Shown: positions 24,977-34,919, numbered from the stretch's first letter. The stretch: 64,000 nt of DNA from Lachnospiraceae bacterium (GCA_014804645.1 JAAUZI010000014.1:20003-84002), one strand, 5' to 3'. The notes: generated by a model not told the origin, from the sequence alone. Made by a program: numbers and translations.

Positions 24977-26164
24977 ATGGCACAGAAAGTTTATATTTTG
25001 GAGGGGAGGCAGTTTCGGACAGAAGCTGATTACCGCAAAGCTCTCCGAGACAAACAGATTATTGACCGGTTGCGGCAGGAGATAGACTTTCAGAATCGCA
25101 GTCAGCTCTCACAGCTGGTCAAGACATTACAACAAAAAAAGTATCCTTTCTACACTCTGCTGGGACAGGATTTTCTGGAGGAAGCGGAGGATGCTCTGCA
25201 GCAGCTGCTCAAGTCTCCCCCCTCTGCAGGTGGGAAACGGAGCAGAAAGGTCTCCGGCAAATCTGTCGGAAACAGTTCCCGCAAGGAGACGGCGGTTTCT
25301 CCCCCAAAAACCACAGGGCCTGGCGAGGACGAACAGATGGAAAAGTTCGTGCAGGAGGAGCTGAAACGCCGTGAGAAGATAAGGAAACGGCTGGCTTTGC
25401 TTTGTGGAGTTGTGGCGGTGGGGTGCCTGGGATATTTTGGCATATACACCTATCAGGCGGTCAGGACCCAGCAGGAGTTTGCCCGCATGGCGGCTTTTCG
25501 GGAGAGGCAGGATCTGCCGGTGCCGGAGGTGGTCGTCAGCCCCGTGATTCACTACACGGAGGATGGGGAGCAGGTGATTCCGGAGATTCTGGACGAATAC
25601 AAAAATTTATATAATAGCAATAAAAGACTAATCGGATGGCTAAAAATTGACGATACATATATAGATTACCCTGTCATGCAGACTACCAACAACGAGTACT
25701 TTCTGACGCACAATATCAACCAGCAGAAAGACCGGAATGGGGCGCTTTTCCTGGATAAGGACTGCGATGTGCTGAAACCCAGCACCAATCTGATTATCTA
25801 CGGGCATCATATGAGGAGCGGTAATATGTTCGGGACACTGGACAAATACAGCTCGGAGGAGTATTATAAAGAACATCCGGTGATACAGTTTGATTCGATC
25901 TATGAGAAGGGCACCTACGAGATCATGTATGTGTTCCGTTCAAGGATTTTTAACGAGGAAGATGTGGTTTTTAAGTACTATCAGTTTATAGACGCCCTGA
26001 GCCAGCAGGAGTTCGACTCCAACATGGAAGAGATGGCGGCTATGTCCCTGTATGACACGGGGGTGACGGCCAGCTACGGAGATCACCTGCTCACCCTGTC
26101 CACCTGCGACTACTATGTGGACGACGGACGTTTCGTGGTGGTGGCCCGGCGGATAGAGAGCTAA
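24977..26164 (+). CDS. class B sortase
   Basis: 395 residues. The first 138 are cytoplasmic, charged and partly coiled coil. A membrane anchor lies at about 139-160 (LALLCGVVAVGCLGYFGIYT), and the catalytic domain faces outward. Class B features: IGWLKIDDTYIDYPVMQT, YGHHMRSGNMFG (catalytic His 277 or 278), TLSTCDY (Cys 377) and RFVVVARR (Arg about 386). Sortases of this class join proteins with a C-terminal sorting signal to peptidoglycan. Clostridial class B enzymes can use PxTG-type signals, and both following genes end in PKTGD or PDTGD, so they are the likely substrates. The long N-terminal cytoplasmic extension is unusual for a class B sortase of about 250 residues. Confidence 0.88.
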   Translation: MAQKVYILEGRQFRTEADYRKALRDKQIIDRLRQEIDFQNRSQLSQLVKTLQQKKYPFYTLLGQDFLEEAEDALQQLLKSPPSAGGKRSRKVSGKSVGNSSRKETAVSPPKTTGPGEDEQMEKFVQEELKRREKIRKRLALLCGVVAVGCLGYFGIYTYQAVRTQQEFARMAAFRERQDLPVPEVVVSPVIHYTEDGEQVIPEILDEYKNLYNSNKRLIGWLKIDDTYIDYPVMQTTNNEYFLTHNINQQKDRNGALFLDKDCDVLKPSTNLIIYGHHMRSGNMFGTLDKYSSEEYYKEHPVIQFDSIYEKGTYEIMYVFRSRIFNEEDVVFKYYQFIDALSQQEFDSNMEEMAAMSLYDTGVTASYGDHLLTLSTCDYYVDDGRFVVVARRIES

Positions 26165-26207
26165 TAGACAGTACAGATAATTAAAATAGACAGTCATTGG
26201 AAAGGAA

Positions 26208-29200
26208 ATGGTTGTTAAGATGGCAAAGACAATGAAGAGCAGAAGATTAAGAAAAAGAGTGAGAAAGACCTTCGGGGCATTGTTCCTGGCTTCCGCCATT
26301 GCAGTGGCGGCGATCCCGGTGGACGATCTGCAGGCTGAGTCGCCGACGGACTATAAGATGAGCGTGTCGCTGACAAATGATAACACAAGCGGCGGGATTC
26401 TCAGCATGATTCCGTTTGTAGACTCGAGTGAGCCAATCTACGCTGACGGTGATTTTACATTTGCCTATGTGCCGCCCCGGGGCAGCACTTCCCAATCCGA
26501 CAAGGTGGCGGTGATACTGCGCTATAACGGCGGATCGCTGGGAACGTCGGGAGTGTTGACGATTCCTGAGACCGTGGACGTGTATGGCAAGTATACGGCA
26601 AGTGCAGGTACTGCTGGCGGATATGTTGCATTGAATCAGGAACTGAAATTTCTGTTCTGGAAACAGGATGTTCAGGATGTGGATGCGTATGGCAGGCCGC
26701 TGTATGAGCAGATGGAACAGAACGTGACCTACTATAAACTGGAGGGAGGCACGGAGATCCCTGTTGCGGACTGGAAGAGCAATGCGGATGGTGTCAGAAT
26801 TCCGAAAAAGCAGATAGGTGCCGATGGCAATCCGATGACAAATCCGGATGGAAGCTTTATCTATGAGAAGGATACGCAGGGGAACATTATCTATGAGACG
26901 GAGACAAGGCCTGTGAAGGTGGACGATCTGAGCAGACCGAAAACTCATCCGGAGTATTATCCCTGCTATTACAGCTCTAAGGACGGAGATAACGGCTGGG
27001 AAAAGCTGGGCAAGGACAGACTTTACATACTAAAGGAAAATCCCAGCGCAACCACTAAGGGCGAATTGTACCCCTATGATCGTCTGGGTGAATACAATGG
27101 GGCGGCTGTCACCGGCGGAATTTATGAGCAGACTACCAATCCCGATAAGCAGTGGATCACAGATGTTGATGTGGCTTATATTGGCAACCAGAAACTGACG
27201 GAGGATTCAAATGGGGATCTTCGCGCCGGTGCCTGGATCACTGCAAAGGATGTGGATGAAGGTAAAGCCAACGGAATTTTTGCCGACAACGGAAATATCA
27301 AAAAGCTGGTGATATCCTCAAAGCTTGTGGGTATCGGCGATTATGCATTCCATTACTGTACTGCGCTGGAGGAGATCACCCTTGGAGATGGTCTTCAGGT
27401 TATCGGCAACCATGCCTTTGACAATTGCGCAAAGATCACGAAGATCGATATACCGGAGGCCTGCCGCCTGACTACCCTCGGAGATCACGCCTTTTATGGC
27501 TGCCAGAACCTCCAGTCTTTTGCGATGCCCACGTCGGTGCGGTCCATAGGAGACGGAGCTTTCGAGGACTGCTACGCAATGACGAAGATTGATCTGCATG
27601 ACGCGCTGGTGCTGAACACGATCGGCGACCATGCTTTCAGAAACTGCCGTTCCCTGCAGAGTCTGGTGATTCCGGAGGGCGTGAAAGACAATTCGAACTA
27701 TGCTGCAGGCGGTCCCGGCAAGGGAAATGCTCTGCAACTCAATATGATTGAGGGCTGTACGGCCCTTCAGTCTGTCACGCTGGTCAACCCGCAGGCGAAT
27801 TTTGTTGAGAGCAGTAAATCAGCTGGCTCCAGCAGCGACCTTACCTTTAAGCAGTTCAAAGAGGCGCTGAAAGATCCGATGAGAGATACGTTCTACTTTG
27901 AAGGGGTGAACAGCCGCATAGATGGTAGAGTGACGCCGGGTACCCTGCATGCCACCGCCAATGACAACGGAATTGCCTTCAAATTCTATGGGGAGAAACA
28001 TGCCGGACAGTATGATATCTACGAGATAGTTATAAAGGAGGAGCCGGAATCTGCTACCAATAATAATAAAGCGATTTATCGTGTCGCGTCCAATGATGAA
28101 TTGATCTATTGCAGTATTGATGAGGGCATGAAGAACGTAGTCATCCCCCCTGCCATAGGACCTGCACATATTAGGACGATCAGTTCTACCAGCTTTGGCG
28201 GTAACTGTTTCCTGGAGAAGATCACAATTCCCTCTTCTGTGCGGAAGATTGAGGCAAATGCATTCCGCGGATGCCATCACCTGACGGATGTGATATTTGA
28301 GTCTCCTATCAGTCTGAGTGCAGGAGACATAGGTGCCAATGCTTTCAAGACGCAGGATGTAACGGTTCATCAGAAAACATGTAAGGATCAAGATCTGCTC
28401 ACGGGCGATGATCTGAAACTGACCTTTACCGGTGAGATTTCACCGGCCAGCGGTCCCTTTGCCTATGCAATGGATGTGAACAATAATATCAATTCGGGCA
28501 GCCAGGAGCGAACCTATATTACATTCTACAGCGGCTGGCCCACCAACCTGGCTGTGCAGTACAACCCGGTTACGAAAAAGAATGAACTGATCGACTATCC
28601 GACCTTTGAAGATTTGAAGAGTGGAACAAAATATACGGAAGATAAATATCCGTATATAACGAAGGAATATGCGGATGCAGCAAGGGATGCGGTGGGTATC
28701 TATATGGGTACTATTACATCGCATCCGCAGACGGATGACGAGCGTGCAGTTATAGAGGCTGCGCTCAATATCAAGCTGCCCCAGGGCATCGAGGCCGTGA
28801 AGAGAATTTATGGTGTAAATGATGAGGTTGGGCAGAGTTTATTTGCAGTCAAAGAGGCCAATGAGGACAGAGTGAATAAGGTTATTACCACCGAGGGCAT
28901 AGCGGAGATTCCGGCGAGAACCTTCGAGGGCTGCAAAAACCTGAAGGAGTTGTATATTTGGGGTGCTACCTCTTCCATTGGCGATTATGCCTTTAAGGAT
29001 TGCAATGAATTGGAGACGGTGGAGATATCCTCCAATGTGAATGCCATGGGTGTGAGACCCTTCGCGGGCTGTCCCAAGGTCAGCTATGTGAGTTTCCAGG
29101 GCGGATCTAACTTTGTCTGCTCCGATTCGATCATCTATGGTCTGAATGGCGGCAAAAAGAATACATTGGTAGAGTGTCTGGAGGCCAGGGGAAGTTCTGT

Positions 29201-31337
29201 CGGTTCCACTACTGTGAAGGCCGAGGAACTGGCCGGTATCACAGGGATTGCCGAGGAGGCATTCTACGATGCCCTCGGTGTGGGTATTGTGGATCTGAGG
29301 GAATCCAGCATTGACAAGGTGCCGCAGAAAGCCTTTATGGTTTCGACGGATGAAGATGATAATGTAAAGAATAGCAAATTGTTTGCTGTGTATCTGCCCA
29401 AGACCTGTCAGCAGATCCAGAAGAATGCGTTTAAGAATAGCCCGATCAGCGCTATAGAGATTCCTGGCAGTGTTACCTATATAGATCCAAACGCATTTAA
29501 CACCAACCTGAACAGTCCACACGATGCAGTTGATGAGGACGATGGAATTAGAAGAGATAAAGAGCATACCATAGAGTTTGTATGCGAGACCAACAGTGCA
29601 GCCAGCATTTTTGCCGACAACACTCAAAATATCACGATCGGCGATGAGATTGCGCGTGAATTCAAAGTAACGTTTGTGGCAATCAATCCGGAGGATCCTG
29701 TCAATGATGTGAGAACTTTGGATATCCAGTCGGTATTGCTCGGCAAGGACGCGGTTCCTCCCACAGATAAGATTCCCGAGTTTGAAGGATATGTATTCGT
29801 GGGCTGGTATCCCAGCTATGAGGCGATTGGAGGCGATGTGACTATTGAGGCCCGTTATAAGGCCCAAAATCCGGAGGATACCAAGCTTACAGTCACCTTT
29901 ATGGATGAGGATGGCATAACTGTGCTGGGAACGGATCGTGTATTCCAAGGCGAGGATGCAAAGCCTCCCGTGGCACCGAACAAAGACGGTTACCGCTTTG
30001 TTGGCTGGGTGCCCTCCTATACTGCAATTAAGCAGGATACGACAGTATATGCGAGATATGAGAGAGTGGACTCCGATGAGACCAAGTATACGATACATTT
30101 TTATGCTTGGAATGATGAGACCGGGTTTGTTGATAAGCTAATTTCGACTCAGCGTATTGGGCCAGGGGAGAAGGTTACGGAGCCAAGTGTGGCTGAACGG
30201 TCTGAGTGGCGTTTTGTCGGCTGGGATCAGGATATTACAAATATCACCAAGGATATGGAGGTTCGCGCTCAGTATGTGTATGCGGGACCGGGGGCACCTA
30301 CGCCTACGCCGAATCCTAACGCGACGCCGAACCCCAACGCGACGCCGAATCCCAATGCTACACCGAACCCTAACGCAACACCGAATCCCAACGCGACGCC
30401 AGCGCCTACTGCGACGCCGAATCCCAGTGCCACAGCTGTGCCGGGTATTTACACGTTGACGGTCAGGAACGGTTCCGGTTCCGGCAGCTATATAGTGGGG
30501 GCGCAGGTTATCGTAATTGCGGATAATCCGGACAATAACTCGGAGTTCAGCGGTTGGACGGTGGAGCCTGCCACTGCGGTGGTAGCCAGCAAGGATGCGA
30601 TGGGGACCGTGCTGATTATGCCTGAGTCCAATGTGGTCATGACGGCCAATTACAAGCCGAAGACCAACACGGGCAGCAACGGCACCACTGGGCGGCCCAG
30701 CGGCAGCACAGGCAATGGAAGTACCGGTAACGGCACTACCACGGGCAGCAGCAATGGCACTACGGTTGTGATCAACAAGAACGGATTGTCCAATACGGGT
30801 GTGGTTTCTGTGACGGTGAATGGTTCGTCCGACAATTTTGTGGTAAAGATTTCTGAGGACAGCAATGCTACGGAGGCAGTGCTTAGAGCGCTGATGAGCG
30901 AGTACGGAGACACATCGAAACTTGCCTACTTCCCGATGGATATCAGTCTCTATGATTCCACGGGAACGACCAAGATTACCGATACCACCGGACTGGCAGT
31001 GAATATCACCCTGCCGATTCCGGACTCGCTGATACCTTATGCCGGCAACAACAAGGTTGCGGGTGTGGTGGACGGCAGACTAGATAGACTGTCCCCCCAA
31101 TTTAAAACCATATCCGGTGTTCCCTGTATCAGCTTTACGGCGACGCATTTCTCGCCTTATGTGATCTATGTGGACACTACGGATCTGTCCGAGGGATATA
31201 ATCCGGACAGCACGCCCAAGACAGGTGATGGGATCCATCCCAAGTGGTTCCTGGCTATGGGTCTGGCATGTATCTCCTTCATATTGTTTATCAAAAAGGA
31301 TAGACGGCCAGTACCTGTGAAGGTGGCGGCAAGATAA
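26208..31337 (+). CDS. large LRR_5 (BspA-like) cell-wall-anchored surface protein
   Basis: 1709 residues. Signal peptide (basic start, then ALFLASAIAVAAIPVDDLQA). BspA/TpLRR-type repeats occur in blocks at about 365-525, 655-690, 890-960 and 1010-1110 (units such as IGDYAFHYCTALEEITL). Three InlB-type beta-grasp repeats follow at about 1150-1360 (FVGWYPSY, FVGWVPSY, FVGWDQDI), then a TPNPNA tandem spacer (about 1366-1408), another repeat domain, and a Gly/Ser/Thr-rich stalk. The C-terminus has the sorting signal TPKTGD (about 1669), a hydrophobic helix and basic tail. Such proteins mediate adhesion. It lies between its probable sortase and a second substrate. ATG 26208 follows GGAAAGGA; ATG 26220 is an alternative. 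Confidence 0.9.
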   Translation: MVVKMAKTMKSRRLRKRVRKTFGALFLASAIAVAAIPVDDLQAESPTDYKMSVSLTNDNTSGGILSMIPFVDSSEPIYADGDFTFAYVPPRGSTSQSDKVAVILRYNGGSLGTSGVLTIPETVDVYGKYTASAGTAGGYVALNQELKFLFWKQDVQDVDAYGRPLYEQMEQNVTYYKLEGGTEIPVADWKSNADGVRIPKKQIGADGNPMTNPDGSFIYEKDTQGNIIYETETRPVKVDDLSRPKTHPEYYPCYYSSKDGDNGWEKLGKDRLYILKENPSATTKGELYPYDRLGEYNGAAVTGGIYEQTTNPDKQWITDVDVAYIGNQKLTEDSNGDLRAGAWITAKDVDEGKANGIFADNGNIKKLVISSKLVGIGDYAFHYCTALEEITLGDGLQVIGNHAFDNCAKITKIDIPEACRLTTLGDHAFYGCQNLQSFAMPTSVRSIGDGAFEDCYAMTKIDLHDALVLNTIGDHAFRNCRSLQSLVIPEGVKDNSNYAAGGPGKGNALQLNMIEGCTALQSVTLVNPQANFVESSKSAGSSSDLTFKQFKEALKDPMRDTFYFEGVNSRIDGRVTPGTLHATANDNGIAFKFYGEKHAGQYDIYEIVIKEEPESATNNNKAIYRVASNDELIYCSIDEGMKNVVIPPAIGPAHIRTISSTSFGGNCFLEKITIPSSVRKIEANAFRGCHHLTDVIFESPISLSAGDIGANAFKTQDVTVHQKTCKDQDLLTGDDLKLTFTGEISPASGPFAYAMDVNNNINSGSQERTYITFYSGWPTNLAVQYNPVTKKNELIDYPTFEDLKSGTKYTEDKYPYITKEYADAARDAVGIYMGTITSHPQTDDERAVIEAALNIKLPQGIEAVKRIYGVNDEVGQSLFAVKEANEDRVNKVITTEGIAEIPARTFEGCKNLKELYIWGATSSIGDYAFKDCNELETVEISSNVNAMGVRPFAGCPKVSYVSFQGGSNFVCSDSIIYGLNGGKKNTLVECLEARGSSVGSTTVKAEELAGITGIAEEAFYDALGVGIVDLRESSIDKVPQKAFMVSTDEDDNVKNSKLFAVYLPKTCQQIQKNAFKNSPISAIEIPGSVTYIDPNAFNTNLNSPHDAVDEDDGIRRDKEHTIEFVCETNSAASIFADNTQNITIGDEIAREFKVTFVAINPEDPVNDVRTLDIQSVLLGKDAVPPTDKIPEFEGYVFVGWYPSYEAIGGDVTIEARYKAQNPEDTKLTVTFMDEDGITVLGTDRVFQGEDAKPPVAPNKDGYRFVGWVPSYTAIKQDTTVYARYERVDSDETKYTIHFYAWNDETGFVDKLISTQRIGPGEKVTEPSVAERSEWRFVGWDQDITNITKDMEVRAQYVYAGPGAPTPTPNPNATPNPNATPNPNATPNPNATPNPNATPAPTATPNPSATAVPGIYTLTVRNGSGSGSYIVGAQVIVIADNPDNNSEFSGWTVEPATAVVASKDAMGTVLIMPESNVVMTANYKPKTNTGSNGTTGRPSGSTGNGSTGNGTTTGSSNGTTVVINKNGLSNTGVVSVTVNGSSDNFVVKISEDSNATEAVLRALMSEYGDTSKLAYFPMDISLYDSTGTTKITDTTGLAVNITLPIPDSLIPYAGNNKVAGVVDGRLDRLSPQFKTISGVPCISFTATHFSPYVIYVDTTDLSEGYNPDSTPKTGDGIHPKWFLAMGLACISFILFIKKDRRPVPVKVAAR
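30306..30431 (+). repeat. 18-base coding tandem repeat (TPNPNA, seven units)
   Basis: Seven consecutive 18-base units encode TPNPNA (five exact at protein level, then TPAPTA and TPNPSA). They form a proline-rich spacer between the InlB-type repeats and the C-terminal domains. The units differ mostly at synonymous positions, so the array is under protein-level constraint but could still vary in number. Confidence 0.85.
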
Positions 31338-31378
31338 CCTGAACGCAGATATATTCTGTGATATACATGGGGATTACT

Positions 31379-33811
31379 ATGAGAATTAAATGGAATGTGA
31401 TAGGGATAATGCTTATTATAACGGCGGTCCTGATCATGCAGATTCCCGTACCGGAGGCGGATGCAGCGTCATCCGCTTCCGATTTTAAAATGGATGGAAA
31501 TACGCTGATCGGCTACACAGGCACGGAGAGTGACGTGTCTATTCCGTCTACCGTAAAAGTGATCGGAGAGGGAGCTTTTCAGAACAATACCTCAGTGACA
31601 CGAGTGACGATACCTAAGAGTGTGGAAACAATCGAGCCATATGCGTTCTGGGGATGTGACAATCTGGAACAGGTGAGCCTGGGCGGGGGACTGAGCGAGG
31701 TGGGAGATTACGCCTTTGCCAACTGTCCCGGCCTGAATTCAATCTATTTTCCGGACAATATCACCCGTATAGGCATTATGGCTTTTGCCGACTGTGTCTC
31801 CCTGAGAAATATCAAAATTCCATATACCGTGTCCTCTGTACATGACACGGCCTTTGACGGGTGTTACCGGCTGGTGATAGATTATGACGGCGGTACGGAG
31901 GGGGAGCGCTTTGCCATATATTTTGCGGAGAAAAAGAAAGAAATGCCGGAGTACGAAGACATTGCGGAGTATGAGGAGGTGGTGACATCGCCTACGCCGC
32001 AGCCGGACTCTCAGGTGGACGGCCTGGGAAATATACTGGAAAATATTCTGGGCGGCGTTGCCGGCATCACGGACGGACCCGTCCAGAATGTCCCCGGAAG
32101 AGAGCTGGGGTCCACCACAGTGGTGGGCAATATGGCGGTGGTGTTCATGGACAATACCCAGCCTAACGTGACGGATGCAGGGATGGAGCCGCCCGGCGCG
32201 CAGGGTGCGCAGACGGGCCAGACCATGCCGGAATACACTACGGAGAAGAGCAAGGGAACTGTAAAATATACGTTGATAGACGGCAGGATACTGGCGGACC
32301 GGGCCTATTACGGTTACCAGAATCTGGGGAGCCTGGAGCTGCCCCAGGGTATGGAGGAGATCGGTGAGTTTTCCTTTGCCAGGAGCAGTCTGCAGGAGGT
32401 AATCATTCCCGAGGGAGTGACCGACATTGGATATGGAGCATTTTATCATTGCGACCGTCTGACACAGGTGCAGTTGCCCAGTACGATTACTCGTATTGCT
32501 CCCAAGGCCTTTGACCATACTGGCTGGGTGCAGCAGTTTTATGAGACGGGTGATTCTGACTTTTTGGTGGCGGGCGATGGCATATTGATCGCTTACAAAG
32601 GCGACGCCGCCAATGTGGATATCCCGGAGGGGATTCGTCAGATCGGTCCTGAGGTATTTCAGGGACATAGGGAGATTACATCCGTGTCTATGCCGGATTC
32701 TCTGGAGATTATCGGCGAGGCGGCTTTTGCGGACTGCACTGGTCTGTCGGAGGTTGCCGGTATGTCTGGGGTGCGGATTATCCGGGACAGGGCCTTTTAC
32801 CATTGCCCGCTGAATTGGGTGGTGTTGCCGGATACGGTGGAGAGTGTGGGACTGGGTGCCTTTGCCAGAGAGAGTATTGGCGGCGTGGTGTTGCTGCGGG
32901 GACAGATACCGGCCAGAGGGCAGGAGGATTCCGCAGACAGGCGCTCCAACGAGGGATATCGAGTTAATGCCTTTGACGGCGTGGAGTATGTGCTGGTCTC
33001 CCATGTCTTAAATTCCAGCCAGGAGCTGGAAGGAACGGTGTTAGACAGTGACCAGACAGTGTATAATGGTATCATAGGACATCTGGAAACTTATGTTTTT
33101 GTGAATGGATACACCTATCTGACAGAGGATGAAGTACAGGGCAGAGCCTGGAGTCAGCAGATTCAGATCGGTGAAGAGAGCTATGAACAGCGGGGAACGG
33201 TGCAGTATCTTGTTCCCAAGTGGCAGGTTCCCCAGGGAGAGGGGTTGACCATCGTGGGAGACACGGAGCTACAGGCCAGTCTATTCCCTCAGGAGTCAGG
33301 AGATCTGCTGCAGGTACAGCACTTGAGCGGCGTGGGTGAGGCGGCCGGGCTGAATGAGGCATATAGAAGAATCTATCAGCAGGAGCTGCCGCTTAGTACC
33401 ATATGCTACACACTATCACTTTATGAGGGGGCGAGCGGCGCCAGCATCAATCGTCTGGGTAAACAGGCGCTGGAGGTGACATTGCCGTTGCCTTCGCAGA
33501 TGCAGGGACAGGATTTGCGGGTGGTGACACTGGATCGCAATGGTCAGCTGGAATTCCTGCTAGCCGTAAATGATGGTCAGCATATTCAGTTTTCCACGGA
33601 TTATCTGTCTGTCTATGGTATTTATGGGAGCGGGACGCTTTTTGCCCAGGGAAACGTTGTGGATGGTCAGGTGGTGATCACCGGCTATGGCACAAGGGAT
33701 AACTCCCCGGACACAGGGGACTCCATTCATCCCAAATGGATACTTGGCACAGGATTTTTGGCTGCAGGCTTGGCAATATTATTGTTGCAACGTAAAAAAA
33801 GAACGGCGTGA
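31379..33811 (+). CDS. second LRR_5 surface protein with sorting signal
   Basis: 810 residues from ATG 31379 (MRIKWNVIGIMLIITAVLIM), chosen because GGGGA lies five bases upstream; GTG 31358 and ATG 31367 are alternatives. It has a signal peptide (ending PEADA), LRR_5 repeats at about 45-170 (IGEGAFQNNTSVTRVTIP, IEPYAFWGCDNLEQVSL), a 90-residue low-complexity linker, more LRR_5 repeats at about 300-500, and a C-terminal domain. The end SPDTGDSIHPKWILGTGF plus hydrophobic helix and RKK tail is a sorting signal whose DxIHPKW extension matches that of the preceding protein. Only 41 bases separate the two genes, so they are co-transcribed. The stop codon lies inside a terminator stem. Confidence 0.88.
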   Translation: MRIKWNVIGIMLIITAVLIMQIPVPEADAASSASDFKMDGNTLIGYTGTESDVSIPSTVKVIGEGAFQNNTSVTRVTIPKSVETIEPYAFWGCDNLEQVSLGGGLSEVGDYAFANCPGLNSIYFPDNITRIGIMAFADCVSLRNIKIPYTVSSVHDTAFDGCYRLVIDYDGGTEGERFAIYFAEKKKEMPEYEDIAEYEEVVTSPTPQPDSQVDGLGNILENILGGVAGITDGPVQNVPGRELGSTTVVGNMAVVFMDNTQPNVTDAGMEPPGAQGAQTGQTMPEYTTEKSKGTVKYTLIDGRILADRAYYGYQNLGSLELPQGMEEIGEFSFARSSLQEVIIPEGVTDIGYGAFYHCDRLTQVQLPSTITRIAPKAFDHTGWVQQFYETGDSDFLVAGDGILIAYKGDAANVDIPEGIRQIGPEVFQGHREITSVSMPDSLEIIGEAAFADCTGLSEVAGMSGVRIIRDRAFYHCPLNWVVLPDTVESVGLGAFARESIGGVVLLRGQIPARGQEDSADRRSNEGYRVNAFDGVEYVLVSHVLNSSQELEGTVLDSDQTVYNGIIGHLETYVFVNGYTYLTEDEVQGRAWSQQIQIGEESYEQRGTVQYLVPKWQVPQGEGLTIVGDTELQASLFPQESGDLLQVQHLSGVGEAAGLNEAYRRIYQQELPLSTICYTLSLYEGASGASINRLGKQALEVTLPLPSQMQGQDLRVVTLDRNGQLEFLLAVNDGQHIQFSTDYLSVYGIYGSGTLFAQGNVVDGQVVITGYGTRDNSPDTGDSIHPKWILGTGFLAAGLAILLLQRKKRTA

Positions 33812-33837
33812 CTTTCGTCACGCTGTTCTTTTTTTAC
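33792..33837. terminator. terminator overlapping the end of the second LRR gene
   Basis: A 21-base stem (33792-33812 with 33817-33837, one G-U pair near the middle) around loop TTTC, with AAAAAAAGAAC on the left and GTTCTTTTTTT on the right. The last five sense codons and the stop of the LRR gene are within the left arm. It would act in both directions. Confidence 0.88.
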
Positions 33838-33956
33838 GGCTCTGTTCATATATCGCAGATTCTCCTCCGGCGGCATATCTTATATATGAACGGGCGATTG
33901 TGTAAAGGGATTATGCGGTTGTCCGACAGAGATACAGAATCGGGGGAAGGGCGGAA

Positions 33957-34868
33957 ATGCAGCGCGTCAGAGAGGAGATAGGGGCAGGACACATAGATTT
34001 AAAACCCTGGCAGAGGCATGGTATCACGGTGGCGGTTTTTGATACGGGTATGGCCGCACATCCGGATCTGGAGGGGCGGCAGGTGGCTTTTTTTGACTTT
34101 GTGCGGGGGAAGGGCAGGGAGGCGGCATGTTATGACGACAACGGCCATGGAACCCATGTGTGCGGTATTCTGTGCGGCAACGGCAGGATGTCTGACGGCA
34201 GATATAGGGGGATTGCGCCGGACAGCCGTCTGGTGGTGTGTAAGGTGCTGGACCATCAGGGAGACGGCAGCATGGAACACATGCTACAAGGGCTTCTCTT
34301 TGTGGAAAAAAATTATAAACAGTATGATATCAGAGCGGTCAATATCTCGGTGGGGATCGGACAACTCAGGGATCGGGAGAAAGTTTCCGCTCTGGCGGAG
34401 GCAGTACAGCGCCTGTGGAAACAGGGGTTGGTGGTGGTCTGCGCGGCGGGCAACAAGGGGCCGGGGGAGAATACAATCTCTGCCATAGATACGGGCGAGC
34501 GGGTTATTATGGTGGGGTGTCATGACGGCAGCTATCGCCAGGGAGATCCCGGCAGTTGTAGTCTGTACTCTGGCCGGGGGCCGGAGGGGGGACGTATCCG
34601 TAAGCCGGACCTGGTAGCACCGGGAACGGATATCATGTCCTGCAATGCTTTCTATCAGAGACGAAGGAGACCGGAGTACTATGTGGTCAAGAGTGGAACT
34701 TCCATGGCGACGCCCATTGTGACGGGCTCCGTGGCCCTGCTCTTGCAGAAAGAGCCTTATCTGTCCAACGACCAGGTGCGTGAGAGACTGATTTACTCGG
34801 CCCGGGATCTGGGGGCACCATGGAATCAGCAGGGTTGGGGGATGGTGGATCTGAGGAATCTGCTGTAA
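33957..34868 (+). CDS. cytosolic subtilisin-like serine protease (S8 family)
   Basis: 303 residues, no signal peptide. Catalytic triad motifs: AVFDTGMAAHPDL (Asp about 30), DDNGHGTHVCGI (His about 64) and KSGTSMATPIV (Ser about 244). The oxyanion-hole region is VCAAGNKGPG. The size and the short N-terminal region (about 20 residues, no long propeptide) resemble intracellular serine proteases of Bacillus rather than secreted subtilisins. It has no obvious link to the surface-protein operon before it beyond position. A substrate cannot be inferred. Confidence 0.87.
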   Translation: MQRVREEIGAGHIDLKPWQRHGITVAVFDTGMAAHPDLEGRQVAFFDFVRGKGREAACYDDNGHGTHVCGILCGNGRMSDGRYRGIAPDSRLVVCKVLDHQGDGSMEHMLQGLLFVEKNYKQYDIRAVNISVGIGQLRDREKVSALAEAVQRLWKQGLVVVCAAGNKGPGENTISAIDTGERVIMVGCHDGSYRQGDPGSCSLYSGRGPEGGRIRKPDLVAPGTDIMSCNAFYQRRRRPEYYVVKSGTSMATPIVTGSVALLLQKEPYLSNDQVRERLIYSARDLGAPWNQQGWGMVDLRNLL

Positions 34869-34885
34869 TTTTGTCTACATTTCTA

Positions 34886-34919
34886 TTGACATCTGCGGTA
34901 TAATTGTATACACTTATAC
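34886..34919 (+). promoter_or_regulatory. promoter with overlapping GntR-like operator
   Basis: TTGACA (34886-34891), 17 bases, TACACT (34909-34914). Over the -10 lies TGTATA-CACT-TATACA (34905-34920), an inverted repeat of the TTGTATAC type bound by FCD-class GntR regulators. One such regulator is the second gene of this operon, so autoregulation is likely. Confidence 0.5.

Noticed and set aside
28839..30098. A 419-codon minus-strand frame within the large LRR gene
   Set aside because: It lies inside a continuous 1709-codon surface-protein gene with clear repeats. No start signal or domain on the minus strand.
30306..30431. CRISPR-like repetitive pattern
   Set aside because: The 18-base units are contiguous, in frame and encode TPNPNA; there are no spacers. 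It is a coding tandem repeat.
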